Below, one piece after another: positions 22,150 through 33,205 of a DNA stretch of 64,000 nt; the first letter of the stretch is position 1; every line of letters starts with the position of its first letter. Made by a program: the position numbers and the translations under genes. The notes beneath the pieces are model-generated. The model saw only the letters and a list, made by a program, of their open reading frames with translations. It was not told the origin of the DNA and did no database searches. This DNA is from Odobenus rosmarus divergens (Eukaryota; Chordata; Mammalia; Carnivora; Odobenidae), in contig NW_004450662.1 of the NCBI RefSeq assembly GCF_000321225.1, positions 882,915 through 946,914 of the forward strand. The letters run 5' to 3'.

Positions 22150-22330
22150 TGCCTGCCATTAACATTTCAGAACATGCCTCTTGGTGAAATATGTTTCCAG
22201 GCCGATTGGGTAAATATGTGGGATTGTAATTGCTGGAGCATAGATTATGCATATGTTCAGCTTTCACTGATGTTGTCACGGTTTTCCAGAATGGTTGTAG
22301 CACTTACCCTCCCACCAGCACAGGGACACT
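22150..22330 (-). repeat. old L1 3' region, antisense, right part
   Basis: It continues the L1 interrupted by the Tigger-like insertion: GGGATTGTAATTGCTGGAGC, GGTTTTCCAGAATGGTTGTA and CTCCCACCAGCACAGGG are the antisense L1 strings expected next. Confidence 0.6.
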
Positions 22331-22369
22331 ACCTACCACTTGAACGTCCCCCTTGTGGCTTGGACTAGG

Positions 22370-22500
22370 CAGTATGTCACTGCCTGTTTTCAGATGAGGA
22401 AACTGAGATTAAGAGACTTGTGAAGATAATACTAAGTGACAGCTAGGAATCCAGCTCAGGTCCTTGTCACCTGAACACTGGAGCTCTTAATCTCTCTGCT
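22370..22500 (+). repeat. MIR element
   Basis: The core TTTTCAGATGAGGAAACTGA followed by GATTAAGAGACTTGTG, GTGACAGCTAGGAATCCAGC and CACCTGAACACTGGAGCTCT is a clear sense MIR. Confidence 0.8.
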
Positions 22501-23190
22501 CACGGCCTCACAAGGGTTCTGGTCTGATGTGGTGTAAGGTACCAACTACACCTTGTTCTTAACGGAACTCCCAGGCTCCTTTCTCCTTTGTCTTCTGTTG
22601 TGGGGCTTGTGGACTTTACTCACCTCTACTAGTCATTTCGTGCTGTGAAGACTTTAAATCCAAGTGGCAAAAGCATTACTTGGCTTTTGGGGATCCAAGT
22701 CCTCCTCATGTTCCTTCTCAGTCTCTGCTGGTTTCTTCTTGCCCCCTCCCCAACCTCAGTGTCACAGTGCCCCACAGCTCATCCCTTGCTACCCCTGCTC
22801 TCTGAGTGATTGCTGAAACCACGACCGCCAAGATCTTCTGGCCTTCTGGCTTTCTGGCACATGATGGGACTGTTCTTGCTGTCCTTCCCAATACCTCTTA
22901 CACTCGGCTGTGAGGCTAGTCTGGCCAGTGACTGTGAGCAGAAGTGACACACGTCTCCTGAGCTAGAACATTTCATTGCCGATCCATACTCTCCTTGTCC
23001 TCTTTCTGCTCTGTCAGCCTGAGTCCTGGGGTGAAGAAATATAAAGCAGAACTCACCGTCCACTCACAATGGATATATGGCATAAACAAGAAAGAAACAC
23101 GCGGAAGTTACAAGCCACTAAGATTTGGGAAGGTGGCAGGGGCAGTATTTGTCACCTAGCATAACTAAACCTATTCTAACTGATACAATG
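22501..23190 (+). repeat. probable LTR remnant with unplaced flank
   Basis: From about 22830 on, strings such as CTGTGAGCAGAAGTGACACA, TGAGCTAGAACATTTCATTG and TACAAGCCACTAAGATTTGG, with the terminal CTATTCTAACTGATACAATG, resemble the 3' half of a recurrent ancient LTR-type repeat. The family name is uncertain. 22501-22830 is not recognised. Confidence 0.45.
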
Positions 23191-24405
23191 AGAACATTTA
23201 GTTTTGCAAATTTTGTTATAACATATTTTGACAGTTCCTAAATTTTACCTCTTAGCTGATCCTGAGCCCTTAACTCCAAGCGCATTTACCCTACTATCTT
23301 TTCTAAAGTCTCTCTTGAAAAACTAATATATATCTCAAAATTAGACATGTCCAAAGTGGAATTGCAGATCTCCACTCTCCCCGCAACCTGAACCATGCAC
23401 AGTCTTCCATATCTCAGTGAATAGCAGCTACAATATTCCCATGACTCAGGACAAAAACCTTGGGAATATTCTTGTCCCTTCTTTCTCTTACACCCCACGT
23501 TGACTCCATTGGCAAATCATGCATGCAGACTTCACTTTCAAAATAGATGCAGAATCTGACCTTCCCTTGACTATCTAATTTAGATACCGCGGTTTTTTCA
23601 AAAATGCATTCTACTGGATCTTAGCATTTTTACCCCCCTTTCTTTGAAACTTCTCACAACATGCCCTCTCACCCTGCCCCCAACCTATTTGCCATGACAG
23701 CATACTCTCTGGCTCTCCTATACTTCCTTCTTTCTTTGTAGTTCTCTAGCCATGTTCTGTCCCCCACTAGAACTTGCCGATCTTCCTACTACTCTACTTC
23801 CATGAGAAAATCAGGGCTTCTTATGGCTTTAGCTTTCATCCATGTTTCACAAAATGTATAAACCATGTATAACAATGATGGTACCGGGAATGATTTTAGA
23901 AGGTATATGAACGAAGATTTCTATTTTAACAGTTAGTTTACTTTAATGTGTATTAGACGCAATATAACTAGCACATAAAGCCTGAGATTTCGCAGATATT
24001 ACTGCTCAGATGAAACCAAATAAATCAGCTAAGTCAAATTAAAGTAAAATATTAAATAAACACGACTATAGGAGGTATGAGGTAGGGAAAGCTATAAATA
24101 CACACACGAAGTTTAGAGAAGACAGTATGGATCCTCAACTAATAAATGCAGTCATTTATCTTCCATGGATGAACACCTCTGACGGCCACCTGGGGAGCTC
24201 CATTTGCAAGACCCACCATGCCCTCAAAATTAGTAAATAAACCTCAACTGGATTTTTCCCTTAAAACTGGTCCCCTCCATTTATTCAATGATTCCGCTCT
24301 TCCAGCAGGCCAAGCCCAATAACTGGACATCATCTTTTATTCATCTGTATCATTTGTTGCCTTTATTCACTAGATTTTAAAATCCTAAAATGACTGTCAT
24401 GTGTA
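23191..24405. other. intergenic, no gene recognised
   Basis: AT-rich, pyrimidine-rich stretches (23280-23800) with an L2-like texture but no alignable block. No coding signal. Confidence 0.4.
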
Positions 24406-25080
24406 CCCTTTCCCTTTTATTTTCATTAACATCACTTCAAGGCATGACCCAATTACCTCATGCCCAGATCATTGCAATGACCTCCAAACTTGTGTCCTGT
24501 CTCCGTGTAAATTCAGTTGTGCTCTGCCAGTGCCCTAAAATCATCATTCCCATGTTCAGAACCTTTGGTAGCTTCCCCGAGAGGCAATGTCCAAGATCCC
24601 TAACCCCATGCTAACAATAACTAATACTTACTTAGGTTTCTTTGCTACAAGCTTTACAGGAATGTTCTTATTTAATCCTGACAACGCCATGAAGTAGGCA
24701 TGACAGATGAGGAAATGACTTATCAAGAGCTAGTAAGAATTCCATCCCAAATAGCCTGCTGCCAGTAACTTTAAACAGCCACACTACATTGCCCATTAAC
24801 AAATTTAACATGATATCTTGTCGTATACCAGCTTTGTGTCCTCTGTTCTACTTCCCTTTGCCCTGTCATTTAGGTGAGGCTCATTCCTGCATATATTGGA
24901 GCTTTATCAAGACCCACCTGGGCCTTGATATTCCACCCCTCCCACTCAGTGCTCACCACCTCTGACAAAACATCCAAATGTGCCTCCCCTTTATTTAGGA
25001 CCCAGCTCAAATTCAACCCCGTACGTGTCACTAAAGCCAGAATTACCACTAAAAGAAATAGATGGCTATCCTCCCAGGTC
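24406..25080 (+). repeat. L2 fragments with an embedded MIR
   Basis: 24410-24615 (CAGATCATTGCAATGACCTC, AGAACCTTTGGTAGCTTCCC) and 24850-25020 (CCTTGATATTCCACCCCTCC, TTAGGACCCAGCTCAAATTC) are sense L2 text. Between them, 24640-24770 (GAATGTTCTTATTTAATCCT, GACAACGCCATGAAGTAGGC, ATGACAGATGAGGAAATG) is a MIR. All are old and diverged. Confidence 0.6.
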
Positions 25081-25609
25081 TAAAACGTCCTCGCCTGGGC
25101 TCTGAATTGTCCCGTTCCAGTCTTGATGTTAACCTGGCCCGGTGGGCAAATAGCCAGAAGGAAAAAGCCAACAGTCCCACTTCATCCTATGAACAGGAGG
25201 TTCCTTCATCTCTGAATTGAGAATGTTTCCCAGTAATGCAAGCAGACGCAGTTCAAGGCATTGTTTTTCAACGTTTTATGGGCTCAGGACCTTTTTCCCA
25301 GATCTCTATTCTTTGTGTTGGATAGACACTCGGTATTATAATAACACAGGCTGATTTCCAAATGCGCCAGGGTTTCAGAGAGCAGAGAGTCCACATATGT
25401 GTCCTGCCCAGAGAAATCATGAATTCATGGAACTTTTGGTCTACCAGCCTATCTTCTGCTCGCTGAGCATTCTTCAGTTGGTCAGCTTCTTCCTTGAGTT
25501 CTTGTTCTCCATGGAGAGCAGGAGAAGAAAGAAAGGTGGTAAAGATAAGCTGTCTCTTCTGTTCTTTTTGTATAATGAGAGGCCAGCAAAAAACAAAACA
25601 AACAAACAA
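25081..25609. other. intergenic, no gene recognised
   Basis: A 126-codon antisense frame (25268-25648) ends in a low-complexity (CAAA)n-derived stretch at 25590-25615. It has no recognisable domain and I treat it as chance. Confidence 0.45.
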
Positions 25610-25990
25610 ACAAAAACATCTTAGACTGGAAGGAAATTTAGATATCATCTAGTCCCACCCGTACATTTCAGAGATGACAAAACTGGGGCTCTGGCAAGAA
25701 CCATGACCCACGTGGTCACACAATTAGTGGCAGACCCGGGACTGGAACCCAGGACTTTGCGTTCCAGTGCAGCCTTTAAATCCCAGGTCTATTTAATCAG
25801 ATTCTAGGCTTACAAACTTGGTTTGGCCATGTACCGTTTCTGGGATCCTGTGTTCTTAATTCCGCAATGCAGAAAGTAGGAATGATTACGTCTATTTGGA
25901 AGGATTGCTGTGAGGATTCAAGTCGAATGAAGTAAGTAGTGGGCAAGAATCTAACACATAATAGTTGCTCAATAGATGTTCATTTATTTA
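25610..25990 (+). repeat. two adjacent MIR/MIR3-like elements
   Basis: 25625-25780 has ATATCATCTAGTCCCACCCG, CAGAGATGACAAAACTGGGG, TGGTCACACAATTAGTGGCA and GACCCGGGACTGGAACCCAG. 25820-25990 has GGAATGATTACGTCTATTTG, GATTGCTGTGAGGATTCAAG and ACACATAATAGTTGCTCAAT. Both are sense MIR-type cores lying head to tail. Confidence 0.75.
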
Positions 25991-26194
25991 CTCAAGCGAT
26001 TAAGTCCGCTGACATGAAGGAAGAACCTAGAAAAGACATATTTTAAGAAGATAACTGAAAGATTGTATCTCTAAGCACACAACTGAGCAGCTGAGAGAGC
26101 ATTGAGATGGGGGTGGGGAGAAGGACGGCAGCAGTGAAGGGGGGGTGTGTTAAATGGTAAAGGTGTCTCTGCTGTTTGTTTTTTAAAGAAAAGG

Positions 26195-26370
26195 TGTGTG
26201 TCAGCTGGGTGACTCATGAAACGCTAATTAAATTTTTGCTTCTTTTTATCCCCGTAAAACAAACAAACCACTTTTAGCAACGCCGAGCTTTCTGGAGACC
26301 CAAGAAAATAATTGTCTGAGTCTCACATTAATTGTTTTAAAATTAGTTCTAAGTCTTAGTTTGGGCTTTG
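26195..26370. promoter_or_regulatory. candidate conserved non-coding element
   Basis: Repeat-free segment with an AP-1-type TGACTCA (26210-26216), GCTAATTAAATTT (TAATTA at 26225-26230), ACAAACAAACC (forkhead-like) and CACATTAATTGTTTTAAAAT. Composition and motif density resemble distal enhancers. Conservation cannot be tested here. Confidence 0.3.
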
Positions 26371-26721
26371 TTTTTCAAGACGTTATGTGAGTTACTAGAA
26401 CTGAGTCATGGGTGAGGTGGTGACGCCTAAGCCAGTAGGAAGAGAGGCAAAACTGAGGGGACTTCTTCCCAACCCTGCCACACTGTCTGAACGTAAGATC
26501 TTGTCTCCTTACTGGGTCTCTGCGTAGCACCCCATGAGTGCTGTGCCTGATCCCGGGACTGCGATGTCTACTTGGACCTGCTAGAGGTCCTTGGAAGGCA
26601 GGTTCTCTGAGTTCCTCTGTCTGCTCTTGTCTGTTTGCTCTGGAGCCCGTCAAGCTTAGGCCAAGGTTTGTGAGTGCCGATATTAAATGATCAGGATAAT
26701 TCTGATCTTGCAAAATATTCT

Positions 26722-26922
26722 TTTTTTTTTTTAAAGATTTTATTTTTTTATTTGATAGAGAGAGACACAGCGAGAGAGGGAACACAAGCAGGGGGAGTGG
26801 GAGAGGGAGAAGCAGGCTTCCCGCCGAGGAGAGAGCCTGATGTGGGACCTGATCCCGGGACCCTGGGATCATGACCTCAGCCGAAGGCAGACGCTTAACA
26901 GCTGAGCCACCCAGGTGCCCCA
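26722..26922 (-). mobile_element. SINEC (tRNA-Lys-type), antisense, young
   Basis: A full-length antisense SINE from poly-T to AGCTGAGCCACCCAGGTGCC, flanked by perfect 15-bp duplications CTTGCAAAATATTCT at 26707-26721 and 26923-26937. A 184-codon frame reads antisense through it (26375-26929) only because the SINE lacks stops in that frame. This is not a gene. Confidence 0.95.
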
Positions 26923-26939
26923 CTTGCAAAATATTCTGA

Positions 26940-28060
26940 GTATTTTAATTATGAAAAATGTATAGATGCAGAAAAGTACAGAGAATCGTTTGACAGAGAC
27001 CTACGTACCGCTCAGATCTGACATGCTGAGTGGAGTTTTTCTCTATTTGTTTTTTAAAAAAAATTTAAAGCAAAAATTTACAGATAACACTGAACACCCC
27101 CCCATCCCATTTCCCTCCCTCCCTAAACGTAACCACCATCTTGCAGTTGCAATTCGTCTGTATATTGTTTATACTTTTACTGTTTGATACTCGCAAACAA
27201 TTTAGTATCAATTTCTCCTTAAACTTTATATCAGTGGTATCATCTGCACATGTATTTTTGTAACTTTGCCCTTTTCACTCAGCCTTATGTGCTTGAGATT
27301 TATATATGTTGACATATTTGAATCTAGTTCGTTTTGCTTCTGCTACTAGAAAATATTTCTTTGTATGAATGGACTATACTTTACCCAGCACATTACTGAT
27401 GGACATTTAGTTTATTTCCAATTTTTTGCAATTACTAATAAGACTGTAATGAATATCCTTGATCCTATCGGCTTGTGTACATGTGCAAGACTTTCCCTAG
27501 GATATACATCCAGAAGTCAATTCCTGTATCATAGGGCATTTATATCTTAACTTTACTAGATATTGACAAATTGTTTTCCAAAGAGGCTGCACTAATTTAT
27601 ACTCCCATCTCGTTTATGAAAGTTCCTCTTTTCTTTTCAGCACTCGATATTACAAGAACCTTATTTTATTTCCTAATCAAATGGGTGTAAAAATGACCTT
27701 TCTTTGTTTTAATATGTATTTCTTTTTTACTAACAAGTTTACAAAGTTTTTTTTTTAAGATTTTATTTATTTATTTGACAGAGACAGCAGAAGAGCACAA
27801 GCTGGGGGAAGAGTAGAGGGTGAGGGAGAAGCAGGCTCCCCGGCAAACAGGGAGCCAATGTGGGGCTCGATCCCAGGACCCTGGGATCATGACCTGAGCC
27901 GAAGGCAGATGCTTAACCATCTGAGCCACCCAGGTGCCCCACAGGTTTACAAAGTTTTAAAATGTATATCAGCTCTTTGAATTTCCTCTTCTGTAGATTT
28001 TTTTGTTCATATTTTTTTTCCAATTTCTCTCTCTTTTTTTAAACATGTTTGTAGAAAGAT
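26940..28060 (-). repeat. old L1 3' region, antisense, split by a SINE
   Basis: Antisense L1M text: CTTTGTATGAATGGACTATA, CTGATGGACATTTAGTTTAT, TATACATCCAGAAGTCAATT, GACAAATTGTTTTCCAAAGA, GGCTGCACTAATTTATACTC. The SINE at 27751-27940 interrupts it, and it resumes until about 28060. Confidence 0.75.
27751..27940 (-). mobile_element. SINEC (tRNA-Lys-type), antisense
   Basis: Antisense SINE with TTAAGATTTTATTTATTTAT, GAGAAGCAGGCTCCCCGGCA, GGGGCTCGATCCCAGGACCC and CATCTGAGCCACCCAGGTGC. The 18-bp duplications ACAAGTTTACAAAGTTTT (27733-27750) and ACAGGTTTACAAAGTTTT (27941-27958) differ at one base. Confidence 0.95.
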
Positions 28061-28249
28061 ATTTTCAGTATTCTGGGAAATCATCCCTTGTTGGCCATGC
28101 AATAATGATTTCCATGTTCCTGGGCTCTCTGTTATTTCTACTGGACCCAAAGATTCAATGTGAGAGGAGTCATGGATAAGCCCTCAAGTTCAGTTAGCCA
28201 GGTGCAGTCTGTACGGGATAACCATCACAGATCTCTAAAGCAATAATAT

Positions 28250-28470
28250 GGCAGAGTAGCTGGAGAGCTGGGTGTCAGAAGCCCTGGTTTTCTAGACTCA
28301 GTTCGACCTGTGATAATCTGAGGGTTTTCAGGCCACCTTTTTTTTTCATCTGTAAAATCATAATATTAATACCAGCCTCAAGGGTTTTTGTGAAAAGCAA
28401 ATAAAATATGTAAAATCACCTTTGAAAATGCTCTACAAATGTTAGCCATTATTAGGTGCAACAACTCAAA
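28250..28470 (+). repeat. MIR element
   Basis: GGAGAGCTGGGTGTCAGAAG, TTTTTTTCATCTGTAAAATC, ATAATATTAATACCAGCCTC and GAAAATGCTCTACAAATGTT occur in sense MIR order. Confidence 0.75.
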
Positions 28471-28484
28471 TACAAACTTGGTGT

Positions 28485-28855
28485 ATTAGTCTGTGCGGGC
28501 TGCCATAACAGAGTACTATAGACTGGGTGACTTAAACAATAGAAATTTATTTCCTTAGAGCTCTGGAGGCAGGAAGTCCAAGATCAGGCTGTCAGTACGA
28601 TCTAGAGCTCTCTTCCGGGCTTGCAGAAGGCTGCTTTCTTGATGTGTCCTCACACAGAGAAGAGAGCAAGCTCAGGAGTCTCATTTTCTTACACGGGCAG
28701 CAACCCTATCAAATTAGGGCCCCACCGTTAGGACCTCGTTTAACCTTTATCACCTCTTCCTAGGCCCTATCTCCTCCAAACACAGTCATCTTGGTGGTTA
28801 GGGCTTCTGCATAAGAATGTTAAGGACACAATTCAGTCCATAGCAGTCATGGTAA
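28485..28855 (-). repeat. MaLR-type solo LTR, antisense
   Basis: It starts GTATTAGTCTGTGCGGGCTG, CCATAACAGAGTACTATAGA, CTGGGTGACTTAAACAATAG, and ends ACACAATTCAGTCCATAGCA. Its reverse complement aligns by eye with the LTR at 13978-14335 (CCTCCAGA...GAGGAAATAAA end, CTAACACC and CCTAAT blocks), so the two are the same type in opposite orientations. Confidence 0.65.
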
Positions 28856-29084
28856 GTTGATGTCCACTCACGTATTTCCAAATGGACCTAAGCATCTTAA
28901 TTTTTCATCAGGACTAGATGGCAACACTAGTAATTTTGAGAAGAAGTTATCTCTGGCTTGCTCTGTTCAAAGGCGTGACTGGTATCAAACAAAAGTTTGA
29001 CCATTTCTGGGACTGTCATCCATATGGGACAAGCCCTGGCTGTCAAGCTTGTTCCCATGGCTGTCAGCTTAAAAGTGACCAGGT
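28856..29084. other. intergenic spacer
   Basis: Short single-copy stretch between the LTR and an L1 3' end. Nothing is recognised in it. Confidence 0.4.
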
Positions 29085-29189
29085 AAGCAGCAGAGCAGTG
29101 TTATTCACAATAGCCAAGAAATGGAAGCAGCCCAAGTAGAAACTTGACAATTGAGGAATGGAGAAAGAAGATGTGGTGTGTATGTATGT

Positions 29190-29230
<41 letters not shown>

Positions 29231-29645
29231 AATATTATTCAGCCACAAAAAGTAATGAAATCTTGCCATTTGCAACAATGTGGATGGAGCTAGAGAGTAT
29301 TATGCTAAGCAGAGTAAGTCAGACAGAGAAAGACAAATACCATATGATTTCACTCATAAGTGGAATTTAAGAAACAAAACAAACAAGCAAAAGAAAAAAA
29401 AAATGAGGGTGAGGAAGAGAGAAAGTAAAAGCAAGACTCTTAACTATAGAGAACAAACTGATGGTGACCAGAGGGGAGGCGGGGGGGGGATGCGGGAAAC
29501 AGGTGATGGGGACTCAGGAGGGCACTTGTTGTGATGAACACTGGGTGTTGTATGGAATTGTTGAATCACTATATTGTACACCTGAAACTAATATGACACT
29601 GTATGTTAACTAGCTGTAATTTAAATAAAAACTTTAAGAAAAGTG
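29085..29645 (+). mobile_element. L1 3' end, sense, with internal (CA)n
   Basis: It begins at the end of ORF2 (TTATTCACAATAGCCAAGAA, ATGGAAGCAGCCCAAGTAGA, GAATATTATTCAGCCACAAA). It runs through CATATGATTTCACTCATAAG and AACAAACTGATGGTGACCAG, and ends TGACACTGTATGTTAACTAG plus an A-rich tail. The (AC)n microsatellite at 29192-29228 has expanded at the TATACACAC site typical of this L1 region. Frames reading through it are L1 debris. Confidence 0.88.
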
Positions 29646-29667
29646 ATCGGGTAAAGAGACTAGACCA

Positions 29668-30030
29668 GTACTGTCCAATAGTAGAACTTTCTGTGATGTT
29701 AGGGTGCCTGAGTGGCTCAGTCAGCTAAGTGTCTGCCTTCGACTCAGGTCATGATCCCAAGGTCCTGGGATCGAGTCCCACATCGGGCTCCCTGCTCAAC
29801 GGGGAGTCTGCTTCTCCCTCCTACCCTCCCCCTGCTTGTGCACTCTCTCTCTCTCTCTCTCAAAAATAAATAAAATCTTCAAAAAAAAAAAACTTTCTGT
29901 GATGTTAGAAGTGGTCTATAAAATCTATACTAACATAGTAGCCACTAGCCACATGTGTCTACTGGGCACTTCATATATGACTAGAATCACTGAAGAAGTG
30001 TATTTTTAATTTAATTTTAATTAAAAGCAG
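29668..30030 (+). repeat. ancient interspersed repeat split by a SINE
   Basis: CCAGTACTGTCCAATAGTAG before the SINE, and TAGCCACTAGCCACATGTGT, CTGGGCACTTCATATATGAC and TTTTTAATTTAATTTTAATT after it, belong to one well-known mammal-wide repeat that I cannot name with confidence. Confidence 0.6.
29703..29890 (+). mobile_element. SINEC (tRNA-Lys-type), sense, young
   Basis: GGTGCCTGAGTGGCTCAGTC head, GTCATGATCCCAAGGTCCTG, GGGATCGAGTCCC, (CT)n and ATAAATAAAATC tail. Perfect 18-bp duplications AACTTTCTGTGATGTTAG lie at 29685-29702 and 29891-29908. Confidence 0.95.
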
Positions 30031-30039
30031 AATCAGGCC

Positions 30040-30345
30040 TATAAATATGGAGAACAACCTGATGGTTGCCAGAGGGAAGGGGGGTTAAAATGTTGGGCAA
30101 AAAGGGTAACGGGGAGTGGGAGGTACCAGCTTCCAGTTATGGGATGAATAAGTCACAGGAATAAAAGGCACATCACAGGGAATCCAGTCGATTTTATCGT
30201 AATAGTGTTATATGGTGACAGATGGTAGATATACTTGTGCTGAGAACAGCATAACATATAGACGTGTTGAATCACTATGTTGTGATTACCTGAAATCCAT
30301 GGAACCCTGCGTGTCAACTACACTCAAATTAAAAATTTAAAAAAT
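30040..30345 (+). repeat. older L1 3' end, sense
   Basis: ATGGAGAACAACCTGATGGT, TGCCAGAGGGAAGGGGGGTT, GAATCACTATGTTGTGATTA, CCTGAAATCCATGGAACCCT and an A-rich end correspond to a diverged L1 3' UTR, older than the copy at 29085. Confidence 0.7.
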
Positions 30346-30922
30346 AAGTCAATGAATGAATTAATTGCATGTGAAGAGCGGCACGTAGAGAGTGGCTACT
30401 GCATTAGGCGGTGCGGATCCACGTCATGTGTGTTCCCCAGTCGTGAAGTGAGTACTCCAGCTGCTGACTTCTCCTCCCTTATGGTGAGCTTTGAGATCCT
30501 GGACTCTGTGCAAGATGGTGCCTGGTGTCTCCCTGTGATTTAACAGGAATATTTAATGACCTAAAGGAGCAAGAACGGAAGTTTGGGACTCACAGAATTC
30601 CAGCCTAAAGCATGGGTGTGCCCGGGTTGAGGTTTAGAAAGTCGGGAGCGGAGGAAAGTAAGGAAGAAACAAATTCTAAGGGGAGCATTCCCTCAGGAAG
30701 TGCAGCACTAGCAAGGTCAAGCATTTGGAAAACATCAAATTTTTACCTTCCCCAGCTTTTCTTTTACTTTCAGGGAATCTGTGAAATAATCCTTAACGAA
30801 AGAGGGTTTCCAAATTTATGATGGAGAGGTCCCCTTGCAACCACTCTGGACTAAAACTCAACATGCCTGAAATGAGAATAGAAAAAAAGCAGCCACTGGT
30901 TACTTCAAATGGTTTCAGCTTT
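30346..30922. other. intergenic, nothing recognised
   Basis: Unique-looking sequence with short frames only. No gene or clear repeat. Confidence 0.45.
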
Positions 30923-30937
30923 GAAAATAACTTTCCC

Positions 30938-31141
30938 GGGCGCCTGGGTGGCTCAGTTGGTTAAGCGACTGCCTTCGGCTCAGGTCATGATCCTGGAGTC
31001 CCAGGATCGAGTCCCACATCAGGCTCCCTGCTCAGGGGGGAGTCTGCTTCTCCCTCTGACCCTCCCCCCTCTCATGCTCTCTCTCTATCTCATTCTCTCT
31101 CTCAAATAAATAAATAAAATCTTTAAAAAAAAAAAAAAAAA
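30938..31141 (+). mobile_element. SINEC (tRNA-Lys-type), sense, young
   Basis: Near-consensus SINE: GGGCGCCTGGGTGGCTCAGT, TGGTTAAGCGACTGCCTTCG, CAGGATCGAGTCCCACATCA, (CT)n, AAATAAATAAATAAAATC and a 17-bp A tail. Perfect 15-bp duplications GAAAATAACTTTCCC lie at 30923-30937 and 31142-31156. It is one of the youngest-looking insertions here. Confidence 0.97.
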
Positions 31142-31156
31142 GAAAATAACTTTCCC

Positions 31157-33190
31157 TGGGTCCCAAACAGGAGGGGATCACAGAGCAGAGACAATTCAAT
31201 CACCAGTCAGACTGCAAGACCTGCCATCCCCGGTCCCTTCCACCTCGGGCTCCGTATTCTGCTCCCAGCTCTGGTTAGGATACTGCATGGAAGGTTAATA
31301 AATGTCAATTCCCAGAGCATCTGAAACCAAGAGCAAGGTCCACTAGGTTCCTTCCTAAGAGAGAACAAGATCATAGATATTTATGGAAGCCAGGATTCCG
31401 AATCATCAGTCAAAATGGAAGACAGACGGGTCCAAATCTGCTCTAGAAAAGCAGGCTTGAGAACACCAGCTTTTTGACACAGTATTTAGAATCTTGAAAG
31501 CTACCTCTCCAAACACTGATGAGCCTGAGCCCCCCTCACTGTCTCTTCTACTTGGCTCACCGCTGACGCACACTGCCAAATTGTATTTACTGGGTTTGTG
31601 ATTTGGCAAAAGCCTTGTGTGCCGGACAACACAGGCATTGGAATTATGAGAACTATCTGTTGTGTTCAGATCAATAGGCCAAACCCACACTTATTTCTTA
31701 GCTCAGAAAAAGCTTTCCATTTGTTCCCCTAATAGCCTTGAACATCTGTGCCAATAACCAGCAAGCCAGGACAAACTGTCCCCGAGCTTGAGTAGGGAGG
31801 TAGGACAGGAGCCATGGGTACACCTTCCCAAAATCCGCCTGAGTCTTCAAGGTTCGGTGGTCCCAGAGGTCCCTTCACCCTCTGAAGTGTCCACTCCCGG
31901 AAGAAGTCACCCATGCACTCCCTTCTGTATTCGGCAGGTGCTTATGAGGGCCGCCACGTGCCCTCGGCCTCGTGCCCTCGCTCATCACCGTGGCTCTCCA
32001 AGGAGATGTCAGGATCCAGATTACTACAGGGACACAATCTGGGCCACTTCAGAGAGCAACAAAGCCTGGAGGAATCCCAGTGACTTTTCCAAAGTCTTAT
32101 TCTAACCTGATCATTCACTCAGTGGGCCCCGATTACTGTTGTTATCCCTCACGATGTGTTCCCGCCTCCTGCCCGAGAATAAGAATAACCGGCCAAGTTT
32201 GTAGAATGATGTACAGTTAACAACACACTTTCCTGAGAATGAGTTCTAATGCTCCCCACCCCAGCCAGTCCCCCTTGTTCTTGGAAACAATACTTATCTT
32301 GCCTGAGCCGCATATCATGGGGATCATAACAGTAACAGACCCCGTATGGTTACTGGGATATTTGAGGGAGCAGTCTCCTTCCAGGGGCCTCCACAGGCAC
32401 GCACAGGTGCTGCATCTGATTCCCTGCCCATATTAAAACTTCCACAAGGCGAGGTAGCACTGTTTCTCACCACCTCTTCTCTCACCTAGACTCAATAACA
32501 ACAAAGCACGACAGGTTTAACACTATCCATGGTGGCATTTGGCCATGTCTTGCACCTATAAATTTGAAAAAAGAAAAGACAAGCAACAGCCTCACTTGGG
32601 CCTCACCACAGAACGAGCAGAGAAAAGCTCAGGGATGCGCGGTCTATCAGCCCAGCGCAGTCTGGATGCTTTCAGCGGTTCTCTGCCCCCTGATCACCTG
32701 ACTAACTTGCTTTTTAAACTCACCTGCACAACAGGGTGGGCCTCCAGAGGTCCAGCCTTGGGAGCCCCAGGGCCTCCTCGTGGCTGGCAATGACTTCTTA
32801 GCCTGTCCCTAAGATCCAAGGTGTCCCTGTGTTACCCACACATCCACATTCCCATAAGCACCTCCAGGTTGACCCTATAGCGACAGGTGAAGGCAGCTGG
32901 GAGCAATGGAACTGTTTTTAATTCAGAAGCCTTGCCACGTGTCCTTCCGGCCTCCTATCATGGGCTTTGGGGGTAACCAACCAATGGCCCACGTGGTAAT
33001 TCTTCCTGGAGATTCCTACGACTACGTAGGGCTTCCTAGTGAATATGCTAGAAAACCTGTCTGTGCTGAGCAGGTCTGCATCCACCTACTGGTGAGAAAC
33101 AGGAAGAGACGCTCAACGGCCAACTCCATGTGCAGGAAACAGCCAAGAAAATCAACACTGGATCATCAGAAGAGAAAGAAAACCAGACAA
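31157..33190. other. intergenic single-copy DNA
   Basis: 2 kb without recognisable interspersed repeats and with slightly raised GC (31780-32000, 32690-32800). Several 80-143-codon frames exist, but they overlap on both strands and show no family motif, signal peptide or splice context. No gene is called. Confidence 0.45.
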
Positions 33191-33205
33191 AGAAAGACGC
33201 TTTTA

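Noticed and set aside
26375..26929. 184-codon antisense open frame
   Set aside because: Its first third lies inside a SINE, and the remainder shows no recognisable domain or splice context.
29158..29534. Open frames near an L1 3' end, including a poly-His/Thr stretch
   Set aside because: The poly-HT stretch is the (CA)n microsatellite, and the rest is the truncated C-terminal part of L1 ORF2 plus 3' UTR.
30938..31141. tRNA gene suggested by the tRNA-like head with A- and B-box motifs
   Set aside because: The head is part of a SINE with (CT)n body, A tail and target duplications. The same holds for the other SINE copies.
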